Below are positions 40,395 through 49,663 of a DNA stretch of 64,000 nucleotides, piece after piece. How positions within the stretch are numbered: the stretch's first letter is position 1; every line of letters starts with the position of its first letter. Under the pieces are notes generated by a model. That model saw only the letters and a program-made list of their open reading frames with translations. It was not told where the DNA came from and searched no databases. Where the stretch lies: assembly GCF_030766935.1 (NCBI RefSeq), contig NZ_JASERL010000004.1, positions 310,001-374,000 on the forward strand, read 5' to 3'. A program made the translations under genes and the position numbers. Source of the DNA: Streptomyces sp. KL109B (GTDB taxonomy: Bacteria > Actinomycetota > Actinomycetes > Streptomycetales > Streptomycetaceae).

Positions 40395-43300
40395 ATGGCT
40401 CGGCCTGCGGTGTCCGATTGGGAAGACGTCTTCGGGTTCTCGGACGACCCGACCCCCGGCGATGCGGACATGCTCGGCGATCTCGCCCGGCAGTACCGTT
40501 CCGTCTCCGACAACGCGGGCGACGCCCTGCCTCTCGTATCCGGTCTGGAGAACGACCAGGTCGGCGAGGGCAAGACGATGGACAAGCTTCGCGAGAAGCT
40601 GGGCGATCTGGCCGAGCAGGTGCGCAAGCTGCACGACTCGTACGATCAGGCGGCCGGTGCGCTCGATGTGTACGTGCACTCCCTGCGGGATCAGCAGCGC
40701 AACGCCGACAACGCGCTGGAGAAGGGGCGCGAGGCCAAGGCGCGGCTCGATTCGGCCACCGATGTGGTGAGCGCGCTCACCGCCGACATCAGCCACCTCG
40801 ACGGCCAGAAGCATCCGCCGGACGACAAGGAGGCGCGGGCCAGTACGCGGCGTGCCCTGGACGAGGCGCACAGCAAGCAGTCCTCGGCGCAGGCGCAGGC
40901 CGACGACGCGCAGGCCGATCTGGACGCGGCCCGGATGCTCGCCGAGGACGCCCGGCAGGTGCGTGAGGACGACGCGTCCGTAGCGGCGCAGAAGCTGGAC
41001 GACGCCCGCGGTGACTCCGTCGAGGGATACAGCCTCTGGGACAAGATCAAGAAGGCGTTCAGTCAGGCCCTCGGCATCATCAGTGCCGTACTGGGAGTCA
41101 TCGCCCTCCTCGTGCCCGGCCTCCAGGGCCTCGGTATCGCCCTCACCATCGGGGCCGTCGTCGCCGGCGCCGCGTCGCTCGGCATCAATATCTCGATCAT
41201 GGCCGAGACCGGCGACTGGGACATCGGCGAGATCGTCCTCGGGGTCGTCGGCATGGTCGCGGGCGGTGGCGCGCTGCTCAAGGGGCTCGGGAGCGTCGGC
41301 TCGGCCCTGAAGGGCATGGCGCGCAACGGGCTGAACAAGATCGGCTCGGCCTTCCGCATCAACGGCCGCGGCGGGGGCATCAAGAAGTGTGCGACCGACC
41401 CGGTGGACGTGGCCACCGGCGAGATGCTGCTGCCGCAGACCGACCTGGAGCTGGACGGGGTGCTGCCGCTGCGGCTGACCCGGACGTTTCTGTCGACGTA
41501 CCGCTACGGGCAGTTCTTCGGGCCGTCCTGGGCCTCCACGCTGGACGAGCGTCTCGAAGTCGACGGCCGGGGGCGGGCGTTCTGGGCGCGTGAGGACGGG
41601 TCGATCCTGAGCTACCCGCGGCTCCCCGAGGCCGGCCCGGCAAACGACCTGGTGTGGCCCGAAGAGGGGGCGCGCCTGCCGCTGGCCGCCGAAGAGACGG
41701 CCGAGGGCGAGGTCGCCTACTCGGTCGCCGATCCGCACACCGGCATCGTCCACCACTTCACGGACCGCGCCACGGACGGCGCCGACGGCGGCACCCGCGT
41801 GCACTGGCTGGTCCGGTGGCACGACCGGAACGACAACGAGGTGCGCATCGAGCGGGAGGAGGACGGATCGCCGACGGCGATGGTCCACTCCGGCGGCTAC
41901 CGCGTGGAAGTGAATTGTCTCCTCGGGATGCTCGTTGACGTGGCGCTCGCCACGCCCGAAGGACCCGTCGAGGTGATGTCCTACCGGCACGACGCGGACG
42001 GCAACCTCAGCCATGTCGTCAACTCCAGTGGCAAGGCGCTGGTGTTCGACTACGACGAGCGGCACCGCATCACCGCCTGGACCGACCGCAACGACTCCAC
42101 CTACCGCTACGTCTACGACGACGCGCATCGCGTCACCGAGACCATCGGTCCTGAGGGGTACCTCTCCTCGCAGTGGTCCTACGACCCCGTCGAGCAGCGC
42201 AACCACTACACCGACGCGTGCGGCGCCACGACCGTCTACCAGCTGAACGACCTGTATCAAGTCGTCGGCGAGACCGACCCGTTGGGCAACACCACCGCGT
42301 CCGAGTGGGACCGCTGGGACAACCTCATCGCCGAGACCGACGCCCTCGGTAACACGATCCGGTACGAGTACGACCGGGCCCACAACCCCACCGTCATCGA
42401 ACTCCCCGACGGCAGCCGGTCCACGGCGACGTACAACGCGCTGAACCTCCCCGTCACGATGACGGACCACGCCGGAGTGGTCTGGCACCAGGAGTTCGAC
42501 GAGCGGGGCAATCTGACCGCCGTCACGGCACCGGGCGGCGCCACGAACCGGTTCACCCACCACGCGGGCGGCGCGGTCGCCTCGGCGGTCGACCCGGTCG
42601 GCGCGGAGGCCTCGTACGAGGTGGACGGCGTGGGCCTTCCCGTCGTCATCGGCAACCCGGCCGGGGAGCGGTCGACGATCGAGCGCGACGCGTTCGGCCG
42701 GCCCACCGTCGTCACCGACCCGGCGGGCGCGATCACCCGCGCGGCCTGGACCGTCGAGGGCCTGTTGGCGGAGCAGACCGCGCCCGACGGCCGGGTCGAG
42801 CGGATGACCTGGGACGGCGAGGGCAACTGCCGCGCCTCCACCGACGCCGCGGGCGGCACCACCCGTCACGAGTACACCCACTTCGACCTGCTGTCGGCCC
42901 GGACCACTCCGGACGGTGTCCGCCACACCTTCGCCTACGACCCCGAACTCCGCCTCACCCGGGTCACCAACCCGCAGGGTCTCACCTGGGACTACACCTA
43001 CGACCGCGCAGGCAACCTGATAGCGGAGTCCGACTTCGACGACCGTGAAGTCCGTTACGAACACGACGCGTTGGGGCGGGTCGTCGCCCACACCACGCCG
43101 CTGGGAGCGGAGATCACCTTCCGGTACAACTCCGTCGGTGAGCTGGTGGAGAAGAACGTGGCGGGGGCAGTCACCTCGTACGCTTACGACGCGGCCGGGG
43201 CACTCGTCCGGGCGGTCTCCCCCACCTCGACGCTGGAGCTGGAGCGGGACGCCCTCGGCCGGATCGTGGCCGAGACCGTCGACGGACGGACCACCCGCTT

Positions 43301-44999
43301 CACCTACGACGTGCTCGGCCGGCGCACCTCCCGCACCACCCCGACCGGCGCCGTCAGCGAGCTGGGCTACGACGGGCGCGGGAACCGCGACGCCCTCATC
43401 TCCGCAGGCCACCGCCTCGACTTCACCCATGACGTCGTGGGGCGGGAACTCGCCCGCGTATGGGGCGCGTCGACCTCCCGTGAAAGCGCGGCCTCCCGGG
43501 AGAGCGCGGGCTCCGGGGTGAGCGCGACGACCGCTTGGGACGCGGCCGGGCGCCCGGTCTCCCGCTCCCTCGTCGCACCGGGGCGCACCCTGCGCGAGCG
43601 GTCCTACACCTACCGGGCCGACAACCACCTGACCGGCGTCGCGGATCGTGCGACGGGCAAGCGCCAGGACATCGAACTCGACCCGGTCGGACGCCCGTTG
43701 TCGGTCACCGCCGACGGCTGGACCGAGTCCTACGCGTACGACCGGGCAGGCAATCAGACGGCGGCCGACTGGCCCGCGAACGCGCCCGGCGCCGAGGCCC
43801 GCGGCGAACGCACCTACACCGGAACCCGTATCCAGGGAGCGGGTTCGGTCCGCTACGAGCACGACGCCGCGGGCCGCATGGTGCTCCGCCAGAAGCGCCG
43901 GCTTTCGAGAAAGCCCGACACCTGGCGCTACGAGTGGGACGCCGAGGACCGCCTCACCGCCTGCGTCACCCCCGACGGCGTCCAGTGGCGCTACACGTAC
44001 GACCCGATGGGGCGCCGCACCGCGAAGTACCGCATGGCCGATGACGGCGTGACCGCCGTCGAGACCGTGCTGTTCACCTGGGACGACGCCAACCTCGCCG
44101 AGCAGACCGACACCACCACCGGCGTCACCCTCACCTGGGACCACGACGGCCACCGGCCGCTCACCCAGCTGGAGCGCAAGCCGCGGGGGCAGGGCGAGTA
44201 CGATGCGCGCTTCTTCGCCATCGTCACCGATCTCGTCGGCGCCCCCACCGAACTCGTCGACGAACAGGGCGACATCGCCTGGCGCTCCCGCACCACCATG
44301 TGGGGCACCACCGCGCACAGCCGCGATGCCACGGCGGTGACACCCTTGCGTTTCCCGGGTCAGTACGAGGACCGCGAAACCGGCCTGTACTACAACTACT
44401 TCCGGCATTACGACCCGGAGAGCGGCCGGTACACGACGCAGGACCCCCTGGGGCTCGCGCCCGCCCCCAACCCGGTGGCGTACGTCGACAATCCGCAGTC
44501 CTTCAGCGACCCGCTGGGTCTGGTCCCCTGCAACGAGGCGGACCCCACCTGGGGCGGGAAGGTCAGGTTCTCGAGCGACCGCCTCAAGCGCCCCGGGAAA
44601 ATGTCCTCCAAGCTCGACCCGGGCATGACGGGCGGCAGGACCAAGGCGAGGCCCACTACCGAGCCGCCGGGTTGGCCGGGGGGAAAGACCCCCGACCCGA
44701 TGAACCGCGGCCATCTGCTCGGCGCCCAGATCGGCGGCTCGAACAAGCACCCGCTGAATTTCGTCACCATGCACCGCAATACGAACGCGCCGGTTCATGT
44801 GCACTACGAGAATGCAATTCGCAAGGCTCTTGATTCCGGAGAGGACATCAAGTACAACGTGACGCCCATTTACAAGGGGAAGAACCCCATCCCGACCCAC
44901 TTGAAGCTGGACGCCTCGGGGACCAACGGGTTCAAGTTCACTCACCACAAGACCGGCCAGCTCATCAACCAGGTGGTGTTCCCCAACAAACCGAAGTAA
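40395..44999 (+). CDS. RHS polymorphic toxin 1, type VII export domain, DNA/RNA endonuclease tip
   Basis: 1534 residues. The N-terminal coiled-coil (about 1-220, e.g. LREKLGDLAEQVRKLHDSYD) looks like a type VII export domain. Two hydrophobic Gly/Ala segments follow (about 225-295). The RHS start domain reads CATDPVDVATGEMLLPQTDL (about 331), and many YD repeats follow. The core ends YYNYFRHYDPESGRYTTQDP, then SFSDPLGL (about 1350-1375). The tip (about 1376-1534) contains MNRGHLLGAQIGGSNKHPLN and a downstream HRNTN, as in DNA/RNA non-specific endonucleases. RHS repeats build a cocoon that encloses the toxin. The next gene starts 70 nt later with no immunity gene between. Confidence 0.9.
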   Translation: MARPAVSDWEDVFGFSDDPTPGDADMLGDLARQYRSVSDNAGDALPLVSGLENDQVGEGKTMDKLREKLGDLAEQVRKLHDSYDQAAGALDVYVHSLRDQQRNADNALEKGREAKARLDSATDVVSALTADISHLDGQKHPPDDKEARASTRRALDEAHSKQSSAQAQADDAQADLDAARMLAEDARQVREDDASVAAQKLDDARGDSVEGYSLWDKIKKAFSQALGIISAVLGVIALLVPGLQGLGIALTIGAVVAGAASLGINISIMAETGDWDIGEIVLGVVGMVAGGGALLKGLGSVGSALKGMARNGLNKIGSAFRINGRGGGIKKCATDPVDVATGEMLLPQTDLELDGVLPLRLTRTFLSTYRYGQFFGPSWASTLDERLEVDGRGRAFWAREDGSILSYPRLPEAGPANDLVWPEEGARLPLAAEETAEGEVAYSVADPHTGIVHHFTDRATDGADGGTRVHWLVRWHDRNDNEVRIEREEDGSPTAMVHSGGYRVEVNCLLGMLVDVALATPEGPVEVMSYRHDADGNLSHVVNSSGKALVFDYDERHRITAWTDRNDSTYRYVYDDAHRVTETIGPEGYLSSQWSYDPVEQRNHYTDACGATTVYQLNDLYQVVGETDPLGNTTASEWDRWDNLIAETDALGNTIRYEYDRAHNPTVIELPDGSRSTATYNALNLPVTMTDHAGVVWHQEFDERGNLTAVTAPGGATNRFTHHAGGAVASAVDPVGAEASYEVDGVGLPVVIGNPAGERSTIERDAFGRPTVVTDPAGAITRAAWTVEGLLAEQTAPDGRVERMTWDGEGNCRASTDAAGGTTRHEYTHFDLLSARTTPDGVRHTFAYDPELRLTRVTNPQGLTWDYTYDRAGNLIAESDFDDREVRYEHDALGRVVAHTTPLGAEITFRYNSVGELVEKNVAGAVTSYAYDAAGALVRAVSPTSTLELERDALGRIVAETVDGRTTRFTYDVLGRRTSRTTPTGAVSELGYDGRGNRDALISAGHRLDFTHDVVGRELARVWGASTSRESAASRESAGSGVSATTAWDAAGRPVSRSLVAPGRTLRERSYTYRADNHLTGVADRATGKRQDIELDPVGRPLSVTADGWTESYAYDRAGNQTAADWPANAPGAEARGERTYTGTRIQGAGSVRYEHDAAGRMVLRQKRRLSRKPDTWRYEWDAEDRLTACVTPDGVQWRYTYDPMGRRTAKYRMADDGVTAVETVLFTWDDANLAEQTDTTTGVTLTWDHDGHRPLTQLERKPRGQGEYDARFFAIVTDLVGAPTELVDEQGDIAWRSRTTMWGTTAHSRDATAVTPLRFPGQYEDRETGLYYNYFRHYDPESGRYTTQDPLGLAPAPNPVAYVDNPQSFSDPLGLVPCNEADPTWGGKVRFSSDRLKRPGKMSSKLDPGMTGGRTKARPTTEPPGWPGGKTPDPMNRGHLLGAQIGGSNKHPLNFVTMHRNTNAPVHVHYENAIRKALDSGEDIKYNVTPIYKGKNPIPTHLKLDASGTNGFKFTHHKTGQLINQVVFPNKPK

Positions 45000-45052
45000 T
45001 AGCGAGCGTCGAGGACGGTCGGAAAACTCGTAAGACTCCTACGAAATTGAGA

Positions 45053-45830
45053 AATTGAGGTTAAGGCCATGGTCCGGCCTGCGGTGTCCGATTGGGAAGA
45101 TGTCTTCGGGTTCTCGGACGACCCGACTCCCGGCGATGCGGACATGCTCGGCGATCTCGCCCGCAAGTACCGCTCCGTCGCGGACAACGCGGGCGATGCC
45201 CTGCCCCTCGTATCCGGTCTGGAGAACGACCAGGTCGGCGAGGGAAAGACGATGGACAAACTCCGGGAAAAGCTCGGGGATCTGGCCGAGCAGGTGCGCA
45301 AGCTGCACGACTCCTACGATCAGGCCGCCGGCGCGCTCGATGTGTACGTGCACTCCCTGCGGGATCAGCAGCGCAACGCCGACAACGCGCTCGAAAAGGG
45401 GCGCGAGGCCAAGGCGCGGCTCGATTCGGCCACCGATGTGGTGAGCGCGCTCACCGCCGACATCAGCCACCTCGACGGCCAGCAGCACCCGCCGGACGAC
45501 AAGGAGGCGCGGGCCAGCACCAGGCGCGCCCTGGACGAGGCCCACAGCAAGCAGTCCTCCGCCCAGGCGCAGGCCGACGACGCGCAGGCCGATCTCGATG
45601 CCGCTCGCATGCTCGCCGAGGACGCCCGGCAGGTGCGTGAGGAGGATGCCTCTGTCGCCGCTCAGAAGCTGGATGACGCCCGCGGTGACTCCGTCGAGGG
45701 CTACAGCCTCTGGGACAAGATCAAGAAGGCGTTCAGTCAGGCCCTCGGCATCATCAGTGCGGTCCTTGGCGTGCTGGCGATGCTGGTGCCCGGGCTTCAG
45801 GGGCTCGGCATCGCGCTCACCATCGGTGCC
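45053..45830. repeat. Direct duplication of the RHS export region (copy of 40379-41156)
   Basis: The similarity starts at aattgaggtta, 16 bp before each ATG, and continues through the coiled-coil region with only scattered, mostly synonymous changes. It then falls off in the RHS core and ends before the tips. The pattern points to a recent duplication or ongoing gene conversion of the export half. Confidence 0.9.
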
Positions 45831-48800
45831 GTCGTCGCCGGCGCCGCGTCACTCGCGATCAATATCGCCGATATGGCCGCGACAGGTGATTGGGACATAG
45901 CCGGCATCGTGCTCGGTGTCGTCGGCATGATCGGGGGCGGGGCCGGACTGCTCAAGGGGATCGGCGGGATCGGCCGGGCGCTCAAGACGCCCAAGCCCGG
46001 CGCGGTCAAGACGCCGGACGCCCGCGTCACGGGGCGCGGCGTCGACAAGCGCACCTGCGCGACCGACCCGGTCGATGTGGCCAGTGGCGAGATGCTGTTG
46101 CCGGAGACCGATCTCGCCCTGCCCGGTGCGCTGCCGCTGGCCGTGTCCCGTACGTATCTGTCGAGCTACCGGTACGGGCAGTTCTTCGGGCCCTCCTGGG
46201 CCTCCACGCTCGACGAGCGGCTTGAGGTCGGCGAGCGGGGACGGGTCGCGTGGACCCGTGAGGACGGGTCGATTCTGTTCTATCCGGGGTTGCCGGACAC
46301 GGCGGGCGAGGGCGGTTCCGTACTGCCCGAGGAAGGGGTTCGGCTGGCGCTCGCCCGTGCCGCCGAGGACGGGGACACCTACCGTGTCACCGACCCGCAC
46401 ACCGGTGTCGTACGGACCTTCGTCAAGAACCCCGATGACCCCAACAGCCTTTACTGGCTTGCCGGTTGGCGTGACCGGAACCTCAACTCCGTCACCGTCG
46501 AGCGGCTCTCCGACGGCACGCCCACCGCGCTGCTGCACTCCGGCGGGTACCGCGTCGACGTCCACTGCGTCGCCGGGCTCGTCCTTCAGCTCTCCGTCGC
46601 CACGCCGGACGGTCCCGTCGAGGTCATGTCGTACGAGCACGACGCCGACGGCAACCTCACGCACGTCGTCAACTCCTCCGGCAGGCCGATGGTGTTCGGG
46701 TACGACGAGCAGCACCGGATCACGTCCTGGACGGACCGGAATCACTCCGTCTACCGGTACGTGTACGACGACGAGAACCGGATCACCGAGACCGTCGGGC
46801 CCGAGGGGTATCTGTCGTCGAGCTGGTCGTACGACCGTGACGCGCGGCGTTCGTACTTCACGGACGCCGAAGGCGCCACGACCGTCTACCAGCTCAACGA
46901 GTTGCACCAGGTCGTCGCCGAGACCGATCCGCTGGGCAATGTCGTCCGTTCCGAGTGGGACCGCTGGGACAACCTGCTGTCCCGGACCGACGCCCTCGGC
47001 AACACCGTCCGTTACGAGTACGACGAGCGGCACAACCGGACCGTCACGCACTACCCGGACGGCAGCCGGTCCACGCTGGCGTACAACGAGCTGAACCTGC
47101 CGGTCGCGGAGACAGGTCCTGACGGCAACGTCGAGCGGCAGGAATTCGACGAGCGGGGCAATCTCGTCGCCTTCGTCGCGGCCGACGGCTCCGTTCACCG
47201 GCTCACCCGGTACGCCACCGGCGCGCTCGCCTCCGTCACGAATCCGGCGGGCGGCGTCGTCGCGTACGAGGCCGACGCCGCGGGGCTCTTCGTCGCCGTC
47301 GACCGGGGGAACGGCAACACGACGACGGCCGAGCGCGACGCCTTCGGGCGCATCGTCGCCCTCACCGATCCGCTGGGCGCGGTCGCCCGCACCGAGTGGA
47401 CCGTCGAAGGGCTGCCGGCCAAGCAGACCGGGCCCGACGGCCGGGTCGAGCAGCTGAATTGGGACGGTGAGGGCAACCTCCGCTCCGCCACCAACCCTTC
47501 GGGCGCCACCACCCGCTACGAGTACACCCACTTCGACCTCGTCGCGGCCCGCACCGGGCCCGACGGCGTGCGCCACACCTTCGGCTACGACCGCGAGCGG
47601 CGCCTCACGCGGGTCACCAACCCGCAGGGTCTGACCTGGGACTACACGTACGACGAGGCGGGCCGCCTGATACGCGAGTCCGACTTCGACGACCGTGAGG
47701 TCACGTACACCCACGACGCGGCGGGCCGTACGGTCGCCCGCACGACGCCGCTCGGCGAGGAGATCGGCTTCGAGTACAGCGCCGTCGGCGAGCTGGTGCG
47801 CAAGGACGTGGCGGGGGCCGTCACGTCCTACGACTACGACGCGTCCGGTGAGCTCACCCGGATGTCCTCCGCCGAGTCGACGGTGGAGTTCGAGCGGGAC
47901 GTCATGGGGCGGGTGCTCACCGAGACCGTGGACGGGCGGCGCACCGCGTTCGCGTACGACATGCTGGGCCGTCGCACCTCCCGCACCACCCCGTCCGGCG
48001 TCGTCACCGAGCTCTTCTACGACGGGCACGGCAACCGCGAAGGACTCGCCGTGGACGGACACCGGCTGGCCTTCAGCCACGACGTCCTCGGCCGCGAGCT
48101 GGCCCGCACCTGGGGTGCGCAGGCCGTGGCCGCCACGACCGCGTGGGACCTCGCGGGGCGTGCCGTCACCCGCGGCCTCACCGCCTCGGGCCGCACGCTG
48201 CGCGACCGGCACTACACCTATCGCGGCGACGACCTGCTCACGTCCGAAACGGAGGCCGTCACCGGTCGGTCCCGGCAGATGGAACTCGACCCGGCCGGGC
48301 GCCCGTTGACGGTCACCGCCCACAACTGGTCCGAGTCCTACGCCTACGACCAGGCCGGAAACCAGACGGCGGCCGACTGGCCGGAGAAGGCGGGCCGCGC
48401 CGAGGCGCGCGGTGAGCGCACCTACACCGGCACCCGCCTGAAGACCGCGGGCGGCGTCCGCTACGAGTACGACGCCGCGGGCCGCGTCGTACTGCGCCAG
48501 AAGCAGCGCCTGTCGAAGAAGCCCGACACCTGGCGCTACACGTGGAACACCGAGGACCGGCTCACCGCGTGCGTGACACCCGACGGCGTCGAGTGGCGTT
48601 ACACGTATGACCCGTTGGGGCGCCGCACCTCCAAGTACCGTGTGGCGGAGGACGGTTCGGTCGCGGATACGGTCCGCTTCGCGTGGGACGGGACCCGGCT
48701 CGCCGAGCAGACCGACAGCACCACCGGCGTCACCACCACCTGGGACCACGAGGGCGACAGCCACCGCCCCCTCACCCAGCTGGAGCGCAGGCCGCGGGCG

Positions 48801-49592
48801 CAAGAGAAGACGCTGGAGAAGACCCAGGACCCGCGCACTCAGGACGCGTACGACTCGCGCTTCTTCTCGATCGTCACCGACCTCGTCGGCACGCCCACCG
48901 AACTGGTCGACGAGCGGGGCGACATCGCCTGGCGCTCCCGCTCCACTCTGTGGGGCACCACCAGCCGCAACCGGGATGCCGTCGCGCTCACGCCGCTGCG
49001 CTTCCCCGGCCAGTACGAGGACGCCGAAACCGGGCTCCACTACAACTACTTCCGCCATTACGACCCCGAGACCGCCCGCTACGCCTCCCCCGACCCTCTG
49101 GGCCTCGAACCGGCCGACAACCCGGTCGCGTACGTCCACAACCCGCACACCTGGGTCGACGTCCTGGGGCTTGCTCCGCAGACCTGCGCGACGGATGTGC
49201 CCGCCAACCGGCACGCCCTCACCAAGCAAGGCGCGTTCAAAGCGGCGTTGCGGGACCTGGGCATCCACAAGCGGCAGCAGCCCATCAAGGTCGAGCGCGT
49301 GGACATGGAGAAGCCGAACAAGGAAAAAGTGAAGTGGCCACATACGAAGTTCAACATGATGAAGGGGAGGGCCGGCGAAACAATCAAGACCAAGGAATTC
49401 CACTACAGGCGCGACGACGGCAGCGAAGTGGTCATCCAGGACCACTCCGCGGGACACATCTACGGCCGCGCCGACCGTGTCGGGGACGTGGGTCCGCACT
49501 TCAACGTGCGCCCCATCAGCGACACCCGCAACGGTAAGGTCCCGGGGACCGCAGAGCACTACGGCTGGGGCAAGCCCGGAGGCCTTGGCTGA
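45069..49592 (+). CDS. RHS polymorphic toxin 2, type VII export domain, HNH/Endo VII-fold tip
   Basis: 1507 residues, tandem paralogue of the preceding gene. The first 290 residues are almost identical, the RHS core is similar, and the core ends HYDPETARYASPDPLGL (about 1340-1352). The tip (about 1369-1507) has FHYRRDDGSEVVIQDHSAGH and VGDVGPHFNVRPI, then PGTAEHYG. I recognise this as the HNH/endonuclease VII-fold toxin family (D-H-S-A-G-H and PHFNVRP). A 32-bp palindromic terminator follows after 18 nt, so no immunity gene is encoded in cis on either side. Confidence 0.9.
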   Translation: MVRPAVSDWEDVFGFSDDPTPGDADMLGDLARKYRSVADNAGDALPLVSGLENDQVGEGKTMDKLREKLGDLAEQVRKLHDSYDQAAGALDVYVHSLRDQQRNADNALEKGREAKARLDSATDVVSALTADISHLDGQQHPPDDKEARASTRRALDEAHSKQSSAQAQADDAQADLDAARMLAEDARQVREEDASVAAQKLDDARGDSVEGYSLWDKIKKAFSQALGIISAVLGVLAMLVPGLQGLGIALTIGAVVAGAASLAINIADMAATGDWDIAGIVLGVVGMIGGGAGLLKGIGGIGRALKTPKPGAVKTPDARVTGRGVDKRTCATDPVDVASGEMLLPETDLALPGALPLAVSRTYLSSYRYGQFFGPSWASTLDERLEVGERGRVAWTREDGSILFYPGLPDTAGEGGSVLPEEGVRLALARAAEDGDTYRVTDPHTGVVRTFVKNPDDPNSLYWLAGWRDRNLNSVTVERLSDGTPTALLHSGGYRVDVHCVAGLVLQLSVATPDGPVEVMSYEHDADGNLTHVVNSSGRPMVFGYDEQHRITSWTDRNHSVYRYVYDDENRITETVGPEGYLSSSWSYDRDARRSYFTDAEGATTVYQLNELHQVVAETDPLGNVVRSEWDRWDNLLSRTDALGNTVRYEYDERHNRTVTHYPDGSRSTLAYNELNLPVAETGPDGNVERQEFDERGNLVAFVAADGSVHRLTRYATGALASVTNPAGGVVAYEADAAGLFVAVDRGNGNTTTAERDAFGRIVALTDPLGAVARTEWTVEGLPAKQTGPDGRVEQLNWDGEGNLRSATNPSGATTRYEYTHFDLVAARTGPDGVRHTFGYDRERRLTRVTNPQGLTWDYTYDEAGRLIRESDFDDREVTYTHDAAGRTVARTTPLGEEIGFEYSAVGELVRKDVAGAVTSYDYDASGELTRMSSAESTVEFERDVMGRVLTETVDGRRTAFAYDMLGRRTSRTTPSGVVTELFYDGHGNREGLAVDGHRLAFSHDVLGRELARTWGAQAVAATTAWDLAGRAVTRGLTASGRTLRDRHYTYRGDDLLTSETEAVTGRSRQMELDPAGRPLTVTAHNWSESYAYDQAGNQTAADWPEKAGRAEARGERTYTGTRLKTAGGVRYEYDAAGRVVLRQKQRLSKKPDTWRYTWNTEDRLTACVTPDGVEWRYTYDPLGRRTSKYRVAEDGSVADTVRFAWDGTRLAEQTDSTTGVTTTWDHEGDSHRPLTQLERRPRAQEKTLEKTQDPRTQDAYDSRFFSIVTDLVGTPTELVDERGDIAWRSRSTLWGTTSRNRDAVALTPLRFPGQYEDAETGLHYNYFRHYDPETARYASPDPLGLEPADNPVAYVHNPHTWVDVLGLAPQTCATDVPANRHALTKQGAFKAALRDLGIHKRQQPIKVERVDMEKPNKEKVKWPHTKFNMMKGRAGETIKTKEFHYRRDDGSEVVIQDHSAGHIYGRADRVGDVGPHFNVRPISDTRNGKVPGTAEHYGWGKPGGLG

Positions 49593-49610
49593 CCTGGACC
49601 ACATGCGTGA

Positions 49611-49642
49611 GGGCTCCCGCCGGACGCGTCCGGCGGGAGCCC
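49611..49642. terminator. Bidirectional terminator, perfect 32-bp palindrome
   Basis: GGGCTCCCGCCGGACG followed directly by its reverse complement, with no loop bases. Located 18 bp after the RHS toxin 2 stop and 21 bp after the stop of the convergent ATPase gene. Probably serves both. Confidence 0.85.
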
Positions 49643-49663
49643 TCGACTTGTGCCTGCGTTCGG

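Noticed and set aside
39996..44948. 1650-codon open frame antisense to RHS toxin 1
   Set aside because: Typical antisense frame in GC-rich DNA. The protein has no recognisable domain, whereas the plus strand encodes clear RHS repeats.
45849..49604. 1251-codon open frame antisense to RHS toxin 2
   Set aside because: Same reason: a shadow of the RHS gene.
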